Below, one piece after another: positions 9,011 to 16,973 of a stretch of 64,000 bases of DNA; the first letter of the stretch is position 1; each line of letters opens with the position of its first letter. The notes beneath the pieces are model-generated. The model saw only the letters and a program-made list of their open reading frames with translations, made no database searches and was not told the origin of the DNA. This DNA comes from Isoalcanivorax pacificus W11-5 (lineage in GTDB: Bacteria > Pseudomonadota > Gammaproteobacteria > Pseudomonadales > Alcanivoracaceae). Where the stretch lies: NCBI RefSeq assembly GCF_000299335.2, contig NZ_CP004387.1:3612994-3676993 (forward strand), in the 5' to 3' direction. Both the position numbers and the translations under genes were made by a program.

Positions 9011-11404
9011 GTAGGTGAGCACGTAATCGCCGCTGGGTGTCTCCATAAAGTGGTGCCCGGCTGCGACGATCATCAGGTACTGGCGCCCACCGGCTTCATA
9101 CATCAGCGGGTTGGCCTGGCCACCCGCCGGTAGCGCTGCCTGCCACAGCGTCTCGCCGGTGCGCAGATCAATGGCACGGATCAGATCGTCGGTCGCTGCC
9201 GCGATAAACACCAGTCCGCTGGCGGTCAGCACCGCACCACCATTGTTCGGCGTGCCGATCACGAACGGCAGCCCTGAGCGGATGCCCCAGGGGCCGTTGG
9301 CGCGGGCAGTGCCGAACGGCCGGTCCCACAGCGTGCGGCCGCTCCTGACCTCCACCGCGCGGATACCGCCGTAGGGCGGTTCCTTGCACAGCAGCCCGGT
9401 GTACTTCACCCGCCAGCCGGCGTTGACATCAATCGCGTAGGGAGTGCCTTCCTGCGGGTCACCCTGCCCTTCAGCGCCGCCCTTGTCCTCCGGCAATTCG
9501 TCACGCGGGCGCCAGCCGTAACGGTCCGCCTGCTCGCGCGGCACCAGGCGGTTGTAGTTCGGGGTGATGTTGTAATTCAGCAGCATCACGCCGCGCACCG
9601 GGTCCAGCGCAGCACCGCCCCAGTCGACGCCACCGTTATAACCGGTGAACTCGATCCAGGGACGGTCTGCCTGGGGCGGCGTGTACATCCCTTCATAGGC
9701 AGCCTCGTGGAACTGGATGCGGCAGAACAACTGGTCGTAAGGCGTCATGCCCCACATCTGCTGTGGCGTCAGGTCCGGCTGCTGCACGGTGTGGTACAAC
9801 GAATAAGGTTGCGTCGGCGAGCGCATTTCCGGCTCGGCGCCACCCTGCGGCACCGGACGCTCCTCGATGTCCACCAAAGGGTCGCCCGTGCGCCGGTCGA
9901 ACACGTAGATGTCGCCCTGTTTGGTGGGCAGCAGCACCGCCGGCACCGGGCCATTGTCGGTAGGAAAATCCAGCAGCGTCGGCTGTGAGCCGAGATCGTA
10001 GTCCCACACATCCACATGCGTGGTCTGGAAATGCCACACCGGCAGCCCGGTGGTCACGTCCAGTGCCACCAGCGAGGTGGCCCATTCGTTTTCCGCTTCG
10101 GTGCGCGAGCGGCTCCAGTAATCCGCCGCGCTGTTGGCCATCGGCAGGTAGACCAGCCCCAGCGCATTGTCACCGGCCGCCGCCGTCCACATATTCGGCG
10201 AGCCACGCACATAGGTCTCGCCCTCCTCAAGCGGCCCGCTGTAATCGGGGCGCGCCGCATCCCAGGCCCAGGCCAGGCGGCCGTCCACGGCGTCGAACCC
10301 CTTGATCACTCCCGAGGGTGGATAACGACGCTGGCCATCGAGCACCTGGTGGCCGGTGATCAGCACATCGCGCACCACCACCGGTGCAGAATTGATCGAC
10401 ACATAACCCGGCGGTGTCTCGCCCATGCCTTCTTTGATATCCACTTCGCCGCCGTTGCCGAAGCCGGTACAGGGTTCGCCGGTGCCCGCATCGACGGCGA
10501 TCAGGCGGCCGTCGAGCGTGCCGGAGAAAATCCGCTGCGCGCACAGGCCATCGCTGCCGGCCAGGCGTGCCGGCGGCACTTCGTAATAGGTCACGCCACG
10601 GCAGGCGGCGGTGTAGGGAATTGCGTCGCTGGACACCTGCGGATCATAGCGCCAGCGTTCTTCGCCGCTGGCTGCGTCCAGGGAAATCAGAACGTTGCGC
10701 GACGTGCAGAGATACACGGCGTCGCCGATTTTCAGCGGCGTGGTTTCCGCCCCCCAGCGGTGCTCCAGCAGATCGCCGGTGCGGTACTGCCAGGCGACTT
10801 CCAGTTGCGCGACGTTGTCCGGCGTGATCTGCGATAACGGCGAATAACGTTGTGCGGCACTACCGCCGCCATAGGCTGGCCAGTCCTGCGGCGCCGGGTT
10901 GTCCGCCGGCTGCGCGCTGCCGACATCCGTATGCAGCGAGGCACCGAAGGCCGGCGCTTCAGCATTACGCGTCACACCATGCGGCACGAACAGCAGCACC
11001 CCGCCCACGACGGCCAGCAGCACCAGGCCGCCGGCCGCACCCCAGGCCGGCGCGCGGCGAAAACCGAGTTGCGGTGCGACCAGCGCCACCAGCACGCCCA
11101 GCCCGAGGATGACATCCAGGCGCGGGATCCAGCCCCAGTAACGGTTGCCGGTTTCCCACAGCGTCCATAACAGGGTGCCGATGAAAATCAGCGCATACAG
11201 CCAGACCCCGGTACGGCGTCCCGCGATCAGCAGGCCGCCAGCCAGCAGCATGCCCAGGCCGGCCAGCAGGTAGTAAAGGCTGCCACCGAGCAGGGCCAGG
11301 CGAATGCCGCCGAACAGCAGCGGCAATCCCAGCAGGGCAACCAGACCACCCACCAGCCAGAGCAGTGGGCCACCGCGCCCACGGTTGTTCCCTGAAGCGT
11401 GCAT
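8996..11404 (-). CDS. gcd: Membrane-bound PQQ-dependent glucose/quinate-type dehydrogenase
   Basis: An 802-residue membrane quinoprotein. About five N-terminal hydrophobic segments span residues ~12-140, followed by a periplasmic eight-bladed PQQ propeller. Recognisable stretches are DWPAYGGG..AQRYSPL..ITPDNVAQLEVAWQYRTGD at the domain start, W-docking-type GTLDGRLIAVDAGTGEPC, and the C-terminal NNGGAV..GLVFIAAA.D. This is the order and length of Gcd-type enzymes (about 800 residues). They oxidise aldoses or cyclic polyols in the periplasm and pass electrons to ubiquinone. Whether glucose, quinate or another substrate is used cannot be told. No PQQ synthesis genes lie in the window. Confidence 0.88.
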   Translation of the reverse strand: MHASGNNRGRGGPLLWLVGGLVALLGLPLLFGGIRLALLGGSLYYLLAGLGMLLAGGLLIAGRRTGVWLYALIFIGTLLWTLWETGNRYWGWIPRLDVILGLGVLVALVAPQLGFRRAPAWGAAGGLVLLAVVGGVLLFVPHGVTRNAEAPAFGASLHTDVGSAQPADNPAPQDWPAYGGGSAAQRYSPLSQITPDNVAQLEVAWQYRTGDLLEHRWGAETTPLKIGDAVYLCTSRNVLISLDAASGEERWRYDPQVSSDAIPYTAACRGVTYYEVPPARLAGSDGLCAQRIFSGTLDGRLIAVDAGTGEPCTGFGNGGEVDIKEGMGETPPGYVSINSAPVVVRDVLITGHQVLDGQRRYPPSGVIKGFDAVDGRLAWAWDAARPDYSGPLEEGETYVRGSPNMWTAAAGDNALGLVYLPMANSAADYWSRSRTEAENEWATSLVALDVTTGLPVWHFQTTHVDVWDYDLGSQPTLLDFPTDNGPVPAVLLPTKQGDIYVFDRRTGDPLVDIEERPVPQGGAEPEMRSPTQPYSLYHTVQQPDLTPQQMWGMTPYDQLFCRIQFHEAAYEGMYTPPQADRPWIEFTGYNGGVDWGGAALDPVRGVMLLNYNITPNYNRLVPREQADRYGWRPRDELPEDKGGAEGQGDPQEGTPYAIDVNAGWRVKYTGLLCKEPPYGGIRAVEVRSGRTLWDRPFGTARANGPWGIRSGLPFVIGTPNNGGAVLTASGLVFIAAATDDLIRAIDLRTGETLWQAALPAGGQANPLMYEAGGRQYLMIVAAGHHFMETPSGDYVLTYALPE

Positions 11405-11555
11405 ACCGAATCCCTCCGCATTGAGCAGGGCGTTGCGCCCTGCCCCTTGGTAGCACGCGGCCGGTGAGGCACGTCAGGGCGTTTTACAACTTTTAGCATG
11501 TGCTAAAGGAAACGCCGGCCGCCCCTTTTATTCACCGCATCCTCTCCGGTGCGGC

Positions 11556-12629
11556 TCAGCCTTCCACGCCAAGGAAGCGGAACGGCTCCGCCTGGCGGAA
11601 CGCACCGGTGGCATTGCCGGAATAGGTATGGTCCTGCTCCGGCCCCAGATCCAGCTTCATTACCTTGCCTGTCTCGGCAGAAAAATCGAGCGCCTTGAGA
11701 TCTACCCAGAAGGTATTCGGTGTCAGCGCCGACTCAAAAAAGTAGAGCAGCCGCTGATGGTCTGCCACCGTGCGCCAGCGTGTGGAGGAAATGTTCGGCT
11801 GGTCCGGGGTGGCAATACCGTACGGCACCGACACATTGCGGATCACGCTGAATACACTGGCCAGCGCGCGGTTCGGGTCGTCATCTTTCGGAATCGCGTT
11901 CACATAGAATGCCGCGCGGGCAAAGCGGTCTGCCGCGCGGTTGGTGCCCGGCAGCATCACGGTGCCGCCGATCTGTTGCCAGTAGGCATTGAGCGCCAGC
12001 TGTTCCTCGAAAATCGGCGAGTTGGTCATCACCTGGTAATCGCGGCTGTGATGAATCACCTGCTTGCCGCCGATGTATTCGATAATGGCGCTGTCACCGC
12101 TGGCGTCGGACATCGACAGGTGCAGTGTCGCCAGGCGGCTCTCGCCGGGTACATTGTCGGAAACGATAGTGAATGGCTCGCGCCGCAGCGCCTTCACCGC
12201 CTCGTCGACGGTGGCGAAATTGTCCAGCACATACTGCGCCCAGGCCGCCAGCGTCAGGCCCGGCTTGCTGCGCCGGGTGAACTCGGGGTATTCGGATTCC
12301 ACCAGCCACAGCACGTTGGCCATCAGCCCGGCTTCGTTCAGGCCGTCGGTGGTGGAGATATCGTAGCCGGTGGCAATCACGCTGCCGTAGCGGGAGGTCC
12401 AGCGAAGCGAGTTGGCACCGGCTTCGCCAGTGCGGGCCATGCCGCGCGGGAACACCCACAGGTGCGTGGCAACGTCGTTTTTCCAGTCCATGGAACGGGC
12501 GGTGATGATGTGCCCATCGGCACCGTGATACACCAGCCGGGTGCAGGCCTGCGCCACTGGCCAGGCCAGCGCGCCCAGCAGGGCAATAAACAGGATCAGC
12601 AGTCGGTCACGAACAGGGGAATGCAGCAT
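11556..12629 (-). CDS. Exported linear amide C-N hydrolase, choloylglycine hydrolase family
   Basis: A 357-residue Ntn-hydrolase. A hydrophobic signal peptide (residues ~9-26) ends at VAQA. The next residue, Cys29, would become the N-terminal nucleophile after cleavage, as required in this family. Motifs typical of penicillin V acylase/bile salt hydrolase relatives follow: ARSMDW, GLNEAGLMANVLWL, and VMTNSP near the middle. The ATG at 12629 has AAGGAG upstream and starts the signal peptide. The likely role is periplasmic hydrolysis of an amide such as an acyl-homoserine lactone, penicillin V or a conjugated bile acid; the exact substrate is unknown. Confidence 0.85.
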   Translation of the reverse strand: MLHSPVRDRLLILFIALLGALAWPVAQACTRLVYHGADGHIITARSMDWKNDVATHLWVFPRGMARTGEAGANSLRWTSRYGSVIATGYDISTTDGLNEAGLMANVLWLVESEYPEFTRRSKPGLTLAAWAQYVLDNFATVDEAVKALRREPFTIVSDNVPGESRLATLHLSMSDASGDSAIIEYIGGKQVIHHSRDYQVMTNSPIFEEQLALNAYWQQIGGTVMLPGTNRAADRFARAAFYVNAIPKDDDPNRALASVFSVIRNVSVPYGIATPDQPNISSTRWRTVADHQRLLYFFESALTPNTFWVDLKALDFSAETGKVMKLDLGPEQDHTYSGNATGAFRQAEPFRFLGVEG

Positions 12630-12731
12630 GTGGGAGGCTCCTTCTCCGGGGGGCGGTATGCCGTAGCGTACCCCGATTCCGGGAGGGGCGGGAGTCACAC
12701 CGCCGCGCTGGCGCGCGGCGGCGGAGGACAG

Positions 12732-13061
12732 TCAGTCCAGATGGTCGAGGGTCACTTCCAGGTCCTGCTTGGCGACGTTCACACCCCAGAAGGTGTAGGT
12801 GTCGTCATCCTCATCAACCAGACGCACATCAAACAGCGGCGAATCGTAACCCTGCAGGGTGATCCGCACACTGGCGCCGTCCTCGAGAATATCGGTACCC
12901 AGTACATCCTCTTCCCATTCATCGGAATGCTCCGGGCTGACATAGGCGTACAGGATATCGAAACCGGTGCTGTTGGTGATGGTCAGAAAATAGTTGTCTG
13001 CCTGGGCATGCGTCGCCAGCAACAGTGACAGACACAGCCCGAAGAGCCATTTCAGGCGCAT
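12732..13061 (-). CDS. Small acidic exported protein
   Basis: A 109-residue protein with a clean signal peptide (cleavage after ATHAQA, about residue 21). The mature domain is acidic and predicted all-beta: alternating hydrophobic stretches such as FDILYAYVSPEHSDEWEEDVLG, and a run of Asp (DEDDD). Similar short proteins with an N-S/N-T-G-F/Y-D-I opening occur in many bacteria without known function. There are no cysteines for disulfides and no catalytic motif. It lies between the Ntn hydrolase and the divergent chemoreceptor gene. Confidence 0.72.
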   Translation of the reverse strand: MRLKWLFGLCLSLLLATHAQADNYFLTITNSTGFDILYAYVSPEHSDEWEEDVLGTDILEDGASVRITLQGYDSPLFDVRLVDEDDDTYTFWGVNVAKQDLEVTLDHLD

Positions 13062-13287
13062 ACGTAACCCTCCATTTTTTCCTTCTGAATGTTTCCTGAT
13101 AGATCAAGAACCCCGATCAAGCCACGCCAAGGATACCCAAAGTCCCCGGCGAGAGCATTAGCTTCGCCCGAACAGCGCGCCCATACCAGTGTCGCAGTGT
13201 AAACCGGCCGGCCCGTCGGTCGGGCCGCCTCAATCCTGCCGGCTGTCAGCCGATAACCCGCTCAACGACGACCGCAAGGAACAGGGC

Positions 13288-14832
13288 ATGCACGCACTGA
13301 CCATGGCCAGAAAACTCTGGGGCGCGCTGGGTATTACCTGGCTGGCAATACTGCTGCTGATGGGCTGGATGAACTGGCAGAACCGCCAGACCATCCAGCA
13401 GGAACGACAGGACACGCTGCGACATATGGTCAGCGCGGCGCAGCACCAGCTTGCTGCGCTGTCAGAACAGGTAAAGCGCGGTGACCTGTCGATCGACCAG
13501 GCCCAGGCCCGGGGCCGGGAGGCCATCGCCAGCATCCGTTTCGGTGATGGCGACTACCTGTTCGCCTTCGACCCGGCCATGCGCATCCTGGTGCACCCGG
13601 TGTTCGAGCGCGGCACGGACATGAGCGATTACCAGGATTCCGGCGGCAACATGATTTTTCATATGCTCATGGACGTGGTACGCCGGCAGGGCAACGGCTT
13701 CGTCACCTACCACACCACCCGTGCCGGCGGCGAAGAAGAATTGCCAAAGCTGACCTACATGGATGTCTATGCGCCCTGGGACTGGTACATCGGCACCGGC
13801 GTCTACCTGGACGACATCGACACCGCATTTCACGCCTCGCTGTTGCGCTCGCTGGTGATCCTGCTGGTCATTGGCGTACCGATGACTCTGCTGATGGGCT
13901 GGATCATCCGCGATACCACCCGTCGCCTCGGCGGCGACCCCGCCTACGCCGCGAGGGTAGTGCGCTACATCGCCGACGGCGACCTCACCCGCACCACGCA
14001 GCTTGCTGCAGACGACCGCGACAGCCTGCTGTTTCATATCAACCGCATGCGCGAAAGCCTGCTCGATACCATTCGCGCCATCCTGCACAGCGCCGATGAC
14101 GTGAACAGCGCCGTGCTGGAAATTCGCGGCGGCAACGACGAACTCGCCACGCGCACCGAACAGCAGGCCGCGTCGCTGGCGGAAACCGCCAGCAGCATGG
14201 AGCAGATCACCGCCACCGTGAAACAGAACGCCGACCATGCCGACCACGCCCGCCGCCTGGCCGGCGACACCGAGGACCGGGCACGTGCCGGACGCGGCGC
14301 CATGGAACAGGTGATCGAATTGATGCAGGCCATCACCCAGAGCGCCCGCCAGATGAGCAGCATCGTCGACACCATCGACGGCATCGCCTTCCAGACCAAT
14401 ATCCTGGCGCTGAATGCCTCGGTGGAAGCCGCCCGCGCCGGCGAACAGGGGCGGGGCTTCGCCGTGGTCGCCAGCGAAGTGCGCAACCTGGCCAGCCGTT
14501 CCGCAGACGCGGCCCGCGAAATCAAGGCACTGATCGAAGGTGCCCACGCACAGGTGGCGCAGGGCAGCCGGCAGGTACAGGACACCGGCGACATTATCGC
14601 CAGCATGAGCCACGACATGACGCAACTGAACACATTGATCAGCGAAATTTCCACTGCCTCGACGGAGCAGAGCCACGGCATCGGGCAGGTGAACCAGGCG
14701 GTGACACAGATGGATCAGATGACGCAGCAGAATGCATCACTGGTGCAGGAAAGCAGCCGGGCATCGGAAAAGCTGGCCACCCTGAGCAAGGTCATGCGCG
14801 AACGCGCCAGCCGCTTTACCGTGGCGGACTGA
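13288..14832 (+). CDS. Methyl-accepting chemotaxis protein with single Cache domain
   Basis: A 514-residue chemoreceptor. A transmembrane segment at residues ~8-25 is followed by a periplasmic single-Cache domain (~30-190) with DGDYLFAFDPAMRILVHP and WDWYIGTGVYLDDID. A second membrane helix (~192-215), a HAMP region and a cytoplasmic signalling hairpin come next. The hairpin tip, containing AFQTNILALNASVEAARAGE, is near identical to classic MCPs. There is no C-terminal CheR-binding pentapeptide. The ATG at 13288 follows AAGGA, so the longer frame from 13189 is unlikely. Cache domains of this type often bind small carboxylates; the ligand here is unknown. Confidence 0.92.
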   Translation: MHALTMARKLWGALGITWLAILLLMGWMNWQNRQTIQQERQDTLRHMVSAAQHQLAALSEQVKRGDLSIDQAQARGREAIASIRFGDGDYLFAFDPAMRILVHPVFERGTDMSDYQDSGGNMIFHMLMDVVRRQGNGFVTYHTTRAGGEEELPKLTYMDVYAPWDWYIGTGVYLDDIDTAFHASLLRSLVILLVIGVPMTLLMGWIIRDTTRRLGGDPAYAARVVRYIADGDLTRTTQLAADDRDSLLFHINRMRESLLDTIRAILHSADDVNSAVLEIRGGNDELATRTEQQAASLAETASSMEQITATVKQNADHADHARRLAGDTEDRARAGRGAMEQVIELMQAITQSARQMSSIVDTIDGIAFQTNILALNASVEAARAGEQGRGFAVVASEVRNLASRSADAAREIKALIEGAHAQVAQGSRQVQDTGDIIASMSHDMTQLNTLISEISTASTEQSHGIGQVNQAVTQMDQMTQQNASLVQESSRASEKLATLSKVMRERASRFTVAD

Positions 14833-14843
14833 ACAGGGCCGGC

Positions 14844-14879
14844 AAAAAAAACGCGCCACCGGCATGCCGATGGCGCGTT
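14844..14879 (-). terminator. Rho-independent terminator of slipin gene
   Basis: AACGCGCCA (14850-14858) pairs with TGGCGCGTT (14871-14879), with a GC-rich inner part. On the minus strand it is followed by seven T (A-run at 14844-14850). It directly follows the slipin stop codon. Confidence 0.8.
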
Positions 14880-14880
14880 G

Positions 14881-16032
14881 TCAGCCGGCTACGCTGCGCA
14901 GCTTGACCAGTTCGTTCATCAGACCATCCAGACCACCGTACACGGAAATCCGGTCGATCCGGCCGGTGACACGTTCCAGCGCCTCCAGCTCTTTCAGCCG
15001 CATCAGTACCGGGCTGTTCTCCATCATTTTTGCCGTGTTGTGCAGCGATCGCATCGCCTGGGTTTCTTCGCGGCGACGAATCAGGTTGGCCTCCGCCTCT
15101 TTCTGCGCCTGCACCACCTGATTGAGGATCTCCTTCATTTCACCCGGCAGGATGATGTCCTTCACGCCGACACTCAGCAGGCCGATACCGACGTCTGCCA
15201 GCGCGTCTCTGGCCGACGCCAGCAATGCGCCGTTGAGCGCATCTTTCTGCTCAAGCAACTCGTCCAGCGAGCGTGTGCCCACCGCTTCGCGCAAGGCCAG
15301 TTGCAGCACGCGATACGTGTAGGCGGCCGCGTCTTTCAGCATTGAGGCCAGCTTGCGTACATCGGTCACCTGGTAGCTGGCCGACAGGTTCAAACGCAGG
15401 GATACCCGGTCACGTGTCAGGATTTCCTGACCGCTCACTTCGGTTTCGGTCACACGCAGGTCCACCAGCGTCACATCCACTGAGCGGCCCACCTGCCAGT
15501 AACCGTAGCTGCCGGCTTCCAGCACTGCCTGAAGGCCACCATTGACCCGCAACAGGCCCACATGCCGTACCGGCACATCGACGCTGTACACCAGCGCACG
15601 GGCCTTTTGCAGCAACGGCACATTCAGGCTCTTGCACAGCGGACCAAGCAGCGCGGCCGGCAGCGCCATGTCCTGCGCAATGTCGATCAGTTCGACACGC
15701 AACTCATCGACATGCCGCCACAGTACCAGCTCGCTGGCCGGCGGCAGCAGGTCCATCAGCTTGCCGTCGCGGTAGACCAGGGCCACCTGCGTATCGCCGG
15801 TCGCATAACGTACCAGATGTTCCTGCAGTGCGGCGTGCTCGCGCATCAGGTACTTGATGTCCGCGCGCGCCATCACCAGATCACTGGTGTGGTAGCTCTC
15901 CAGCGTGACGTTGCCGCGCAGCAGGCTGACGCGATGGCGGCCCGGCAGCAACAATTTTTCATAACGGCCGCGACGCCACAGCAACACACGTTGCTGATCG
16001 GCGACATCCACCGTCATCCAGAGTTTCATCAT
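14881..16032 (-). CDS. Slipin (SPFH/band-7) family protein
   Basis: A 383-residue SPFH/band-7 protein. The SPFH core lies at about residues 180-340, with stretches such as EILTRDRVSLRLNLSASYQV, VGTRSLDELLEQKD and GVKDIILPGEMKEI, followed by a coiled-coil tail (VQAQKEAEANLIRRREE). The first ~150 residues carry a slipin-like amino extension and no obvious membrane helix. Starts at 16032 or 16029 (two Met codons) follow GGGAG; the longer frame to 16293 overlaps the RNA elements and lacks a binding site. About 320 bases upstream on the same strand is a non-decoding tRNA-like element, suggesting a joint transcript. Slipins of this kind have been linked to RNA-repair (RtcB/RtcR) loci in other bacteria, a link I recall and could not check. 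Confidence 0.85.
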   Translation of the reverse strand: MMKLWMTVDVADQQRVLLWRRGRYEKLLLPGRHRVSLLRGNVTLESYHTSDLVMARADIKYLMREHAALQEHLVRYATGDTQVALVYRDGKLMDLLPPASELVLWRHVDELRVELIDIAQDMALPAALLGPLCKSLNVPLLQKARALVYSVDVPVRHVGLLRVNGGLQAVLEAGSYGYWQVGRSVDVTLVDLRVTETEVSGQEILTRDRVSLRLNLSASYQVTDVRKLASMLKDAAAYTYRVLQLALREAVGTRSLDELLEQKDALNGALLASARDALADVGIGLLSVGVKDIILPGEMKEILNQVVQAQKEAEANLIRRREETQAMRSLHNTAKMMENSPVLMRLKELEALERVTGRIDRISVYGGLDGLMNELVKLRSVAG

Positions 16033-16350
16033 CACACTACTCCCTGTTTCATTATGGCTTTCGTCAGGTGGAACCTGCCCGCCGCACGGCGGCGGACGGT
16101 CTGGGTCACCGGGGTGAACGCCAGCTTGCCGGCTCACATGCAGCGGCCGGTGTTGAACGGGTGGTGCCAACCACGGCCGGGCCGCGCCGTTCTCCACCGG
16201 CGTACCTGTGTCACGCCAGTCACCAGCCACCGGCCGCGGCCAGCGCGGCGGACAGGCTCCGGGTTTGAGATTTTCTGCATGGGTAACCGCCATGTGGGGA
16301 GTCGAACCCCGGCCCTCCGGCCTTCCCGCTCGCTACGTGCTGTAGCAGGT
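16033..16350 (-). other. Long leader upstream of slipin gene with second T-arm-like element
   Basis: No coding signal is seen in this stretch. Reading the minus strand from 16347, there is a GCTAC/GTAGC hairpin, then GGCC-GGAG-GGCC. Next comes a T-arm-like hairpin GGGG-TTCGACT-CCCC (near 16287-16305). The arrangement resembles a second, more eroded tRNA-like module placed directly after the first. The rest, down to 16033, is GC-rich and probably the untranslated leader of the slipin transcript. I found no acceptable sigma-54 (GG-N10-GC) promoter in it. Confidence 0.4.
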
Positions 16351-16420
16351 GCTATCACGGGACTCGAACCCGTGACCCGCAGGCATGGCCTGCTGCTCTA
16401 CCCGGCTGAGCTAGATAGCC
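16348..16420 (-). ncRNA. tRNA-Met-like RNA element without a usable anticodon loop
   Basis: On the minus strand this reads as a cloverleaf close to elongator tRNA-Met. It has acceptor GGCTATC/GATAGC, D-arm GCTC..GAGC, the variable GGGTC, and T-arm ACGGG-TTCGAGT-CCCGT. The anticodon arm is abnormal: GCAGG-CCATG-CCTGC can fold as a 6-bp stem with only a CAT triloop. It is two bases shorter than normal and lacks the conserved U33. The acceptor has G1 opposite A, and the 3' end is ACCT rather than ACCA. It could be a tRNA pseudogene, but the intact helices argue for a kept tRNA mimic, as in Y-RNA-like RNAs. It lies on the slipin strand. Confidence 0.6.
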
Positions 16421-16580
16421 TGTTCGCGCTGCAATGACGACCGGTACACGGCCAGCCACGGGCCGCCGCGCCAGGCTGGTGCAGAACCAGCGCCGCTGTT
16501 CGTCATCGACAACGTCGAACCTGTTTGCGGAATAGCGCTCACGCTCTATTCCGGCATCTGTGTGCGCATGCCGCGCAAAC

Positions 16581-16617
16581 AAAAAAAGCCCGGAAGGTTT
16601 TGCCTTCCGGGCTTTTT
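16581..16617. terminator. Strong bidirectional intrinsic terminator
   Basis: GCCCGGAAGG (16588-16597) pairs with CCTTCCGGGC (16603-16612). A 7-base A-run lies on the left (16581-16587) and T5 on the right (16613-16617), so it can work on both strands. No protein gene ends here, which suggests a non-coding transcript. Confidence 0.8.
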
Positions 16618-16734
16618 CCAATGCAACCGGGAAGGCAGCGCCTTCCCGACTGAAAGACGCACGCTTAACGCTGTACCGCCACCTCGTTCATGGCGCAACG
16701 CCGCACAACGCTGTCGATGCAGCGTGGCTGGCTG

Positions 16735-16778
16735 TTCTTGATCACCGTGTGTCTTTGCATAATGTATTGATCACTGTG
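16735..16778 (+). promoter_or_regulatory. Candidate promoter flanked by TTGATCAC direct repeats
   Basis: TTCTTG (16735-16740), 17 bp and CATAAT (16758-16763) on the + strand face the transaminase gene. TTGATCACCGTG (16738-16749) and TTGATCACTGTG (16767-16778) are near-identical direct repeats, 29 bp apart, on both sides of the -10. They could be sites for one regulator. Confidence 0.35.
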
Positions 16779-16973
16779 CCGGTAAAAATCAGGGCGGCAA
16801 GAATACGCCCGGCACTCACATTGTCAACCATAAAACGCCGATTATTTTCAAACAGCAGTTTGATATTTTTCCGTCCGCACCGTCGCCCATGCCGATCATC
16901 CACCACCACTCTTGATGCGCTCGGGCAAAACAGGCAACCTCGCCAGGTCTTCCACCAGCCAGGACCCGGTCCC

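Larger units (their letters stand above)
16581..16793 (-). ncRNA. Candidate small RNA
   Basis: Minus strand. A near-consensus promoter TTGACA (16822-16827)-N16-TATTCT (16800-16805) predicts a start near 16793. About 210 bases later lies the strong terminator with seven T. Just before the terminator is another perfect hairpin, CGGGAAGGC-AGC-GCCTTCCCG (16628-16648), whose GGAAGG/CCTTCC core repeats that of the terminator. No ribosome binding site or open frame is kept across it. This is the layout of an intergenic small RNA, but conservation is unknown. Confidence 0.4.
16440..16973. other. Intergenic region between tRNA-like element and transaminase gene
   Basis: No protein gene is supported here. 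It holds small hairpins near 16475-16491 (GCTGGT/ACCAGC) and an interrupted GGAAT/ATTCC repeat near 16530-16552. It also holds a strong terminator (16581-16617), a candidate small RNA on the minus strand and a candidate + strand promoter. These are listed separately. A 29-codon minus-strand frame (16742-16831) lacks a ribosome binding site. Confidence 0.5.

Noticed and set aside
16033-16350. Sigma-54 promoter for the slipin gene
   Set aside because: TTGGCACC at about 16153-16160 on the minus strand looked like a -24 box, but no GC doublet lies at the right distance. No other candidate had both boxes.
16348-16420. Ordinary functional tRNA-Met gene
   Set aside because: The anticodon arm is two bases too short, U33 is missing and the 3' end and first acceptor pair are wrong. 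It cannot decode as drawn, so I list it as a tRNA-like RNA.
16742-16831. 29-codon minus-strand gene with a hydrophobic stretch
   Set aside because: It has no ribosome binding site, and a good minus-strand promoter lies inside its first codons. The small RNA reading is better supported.
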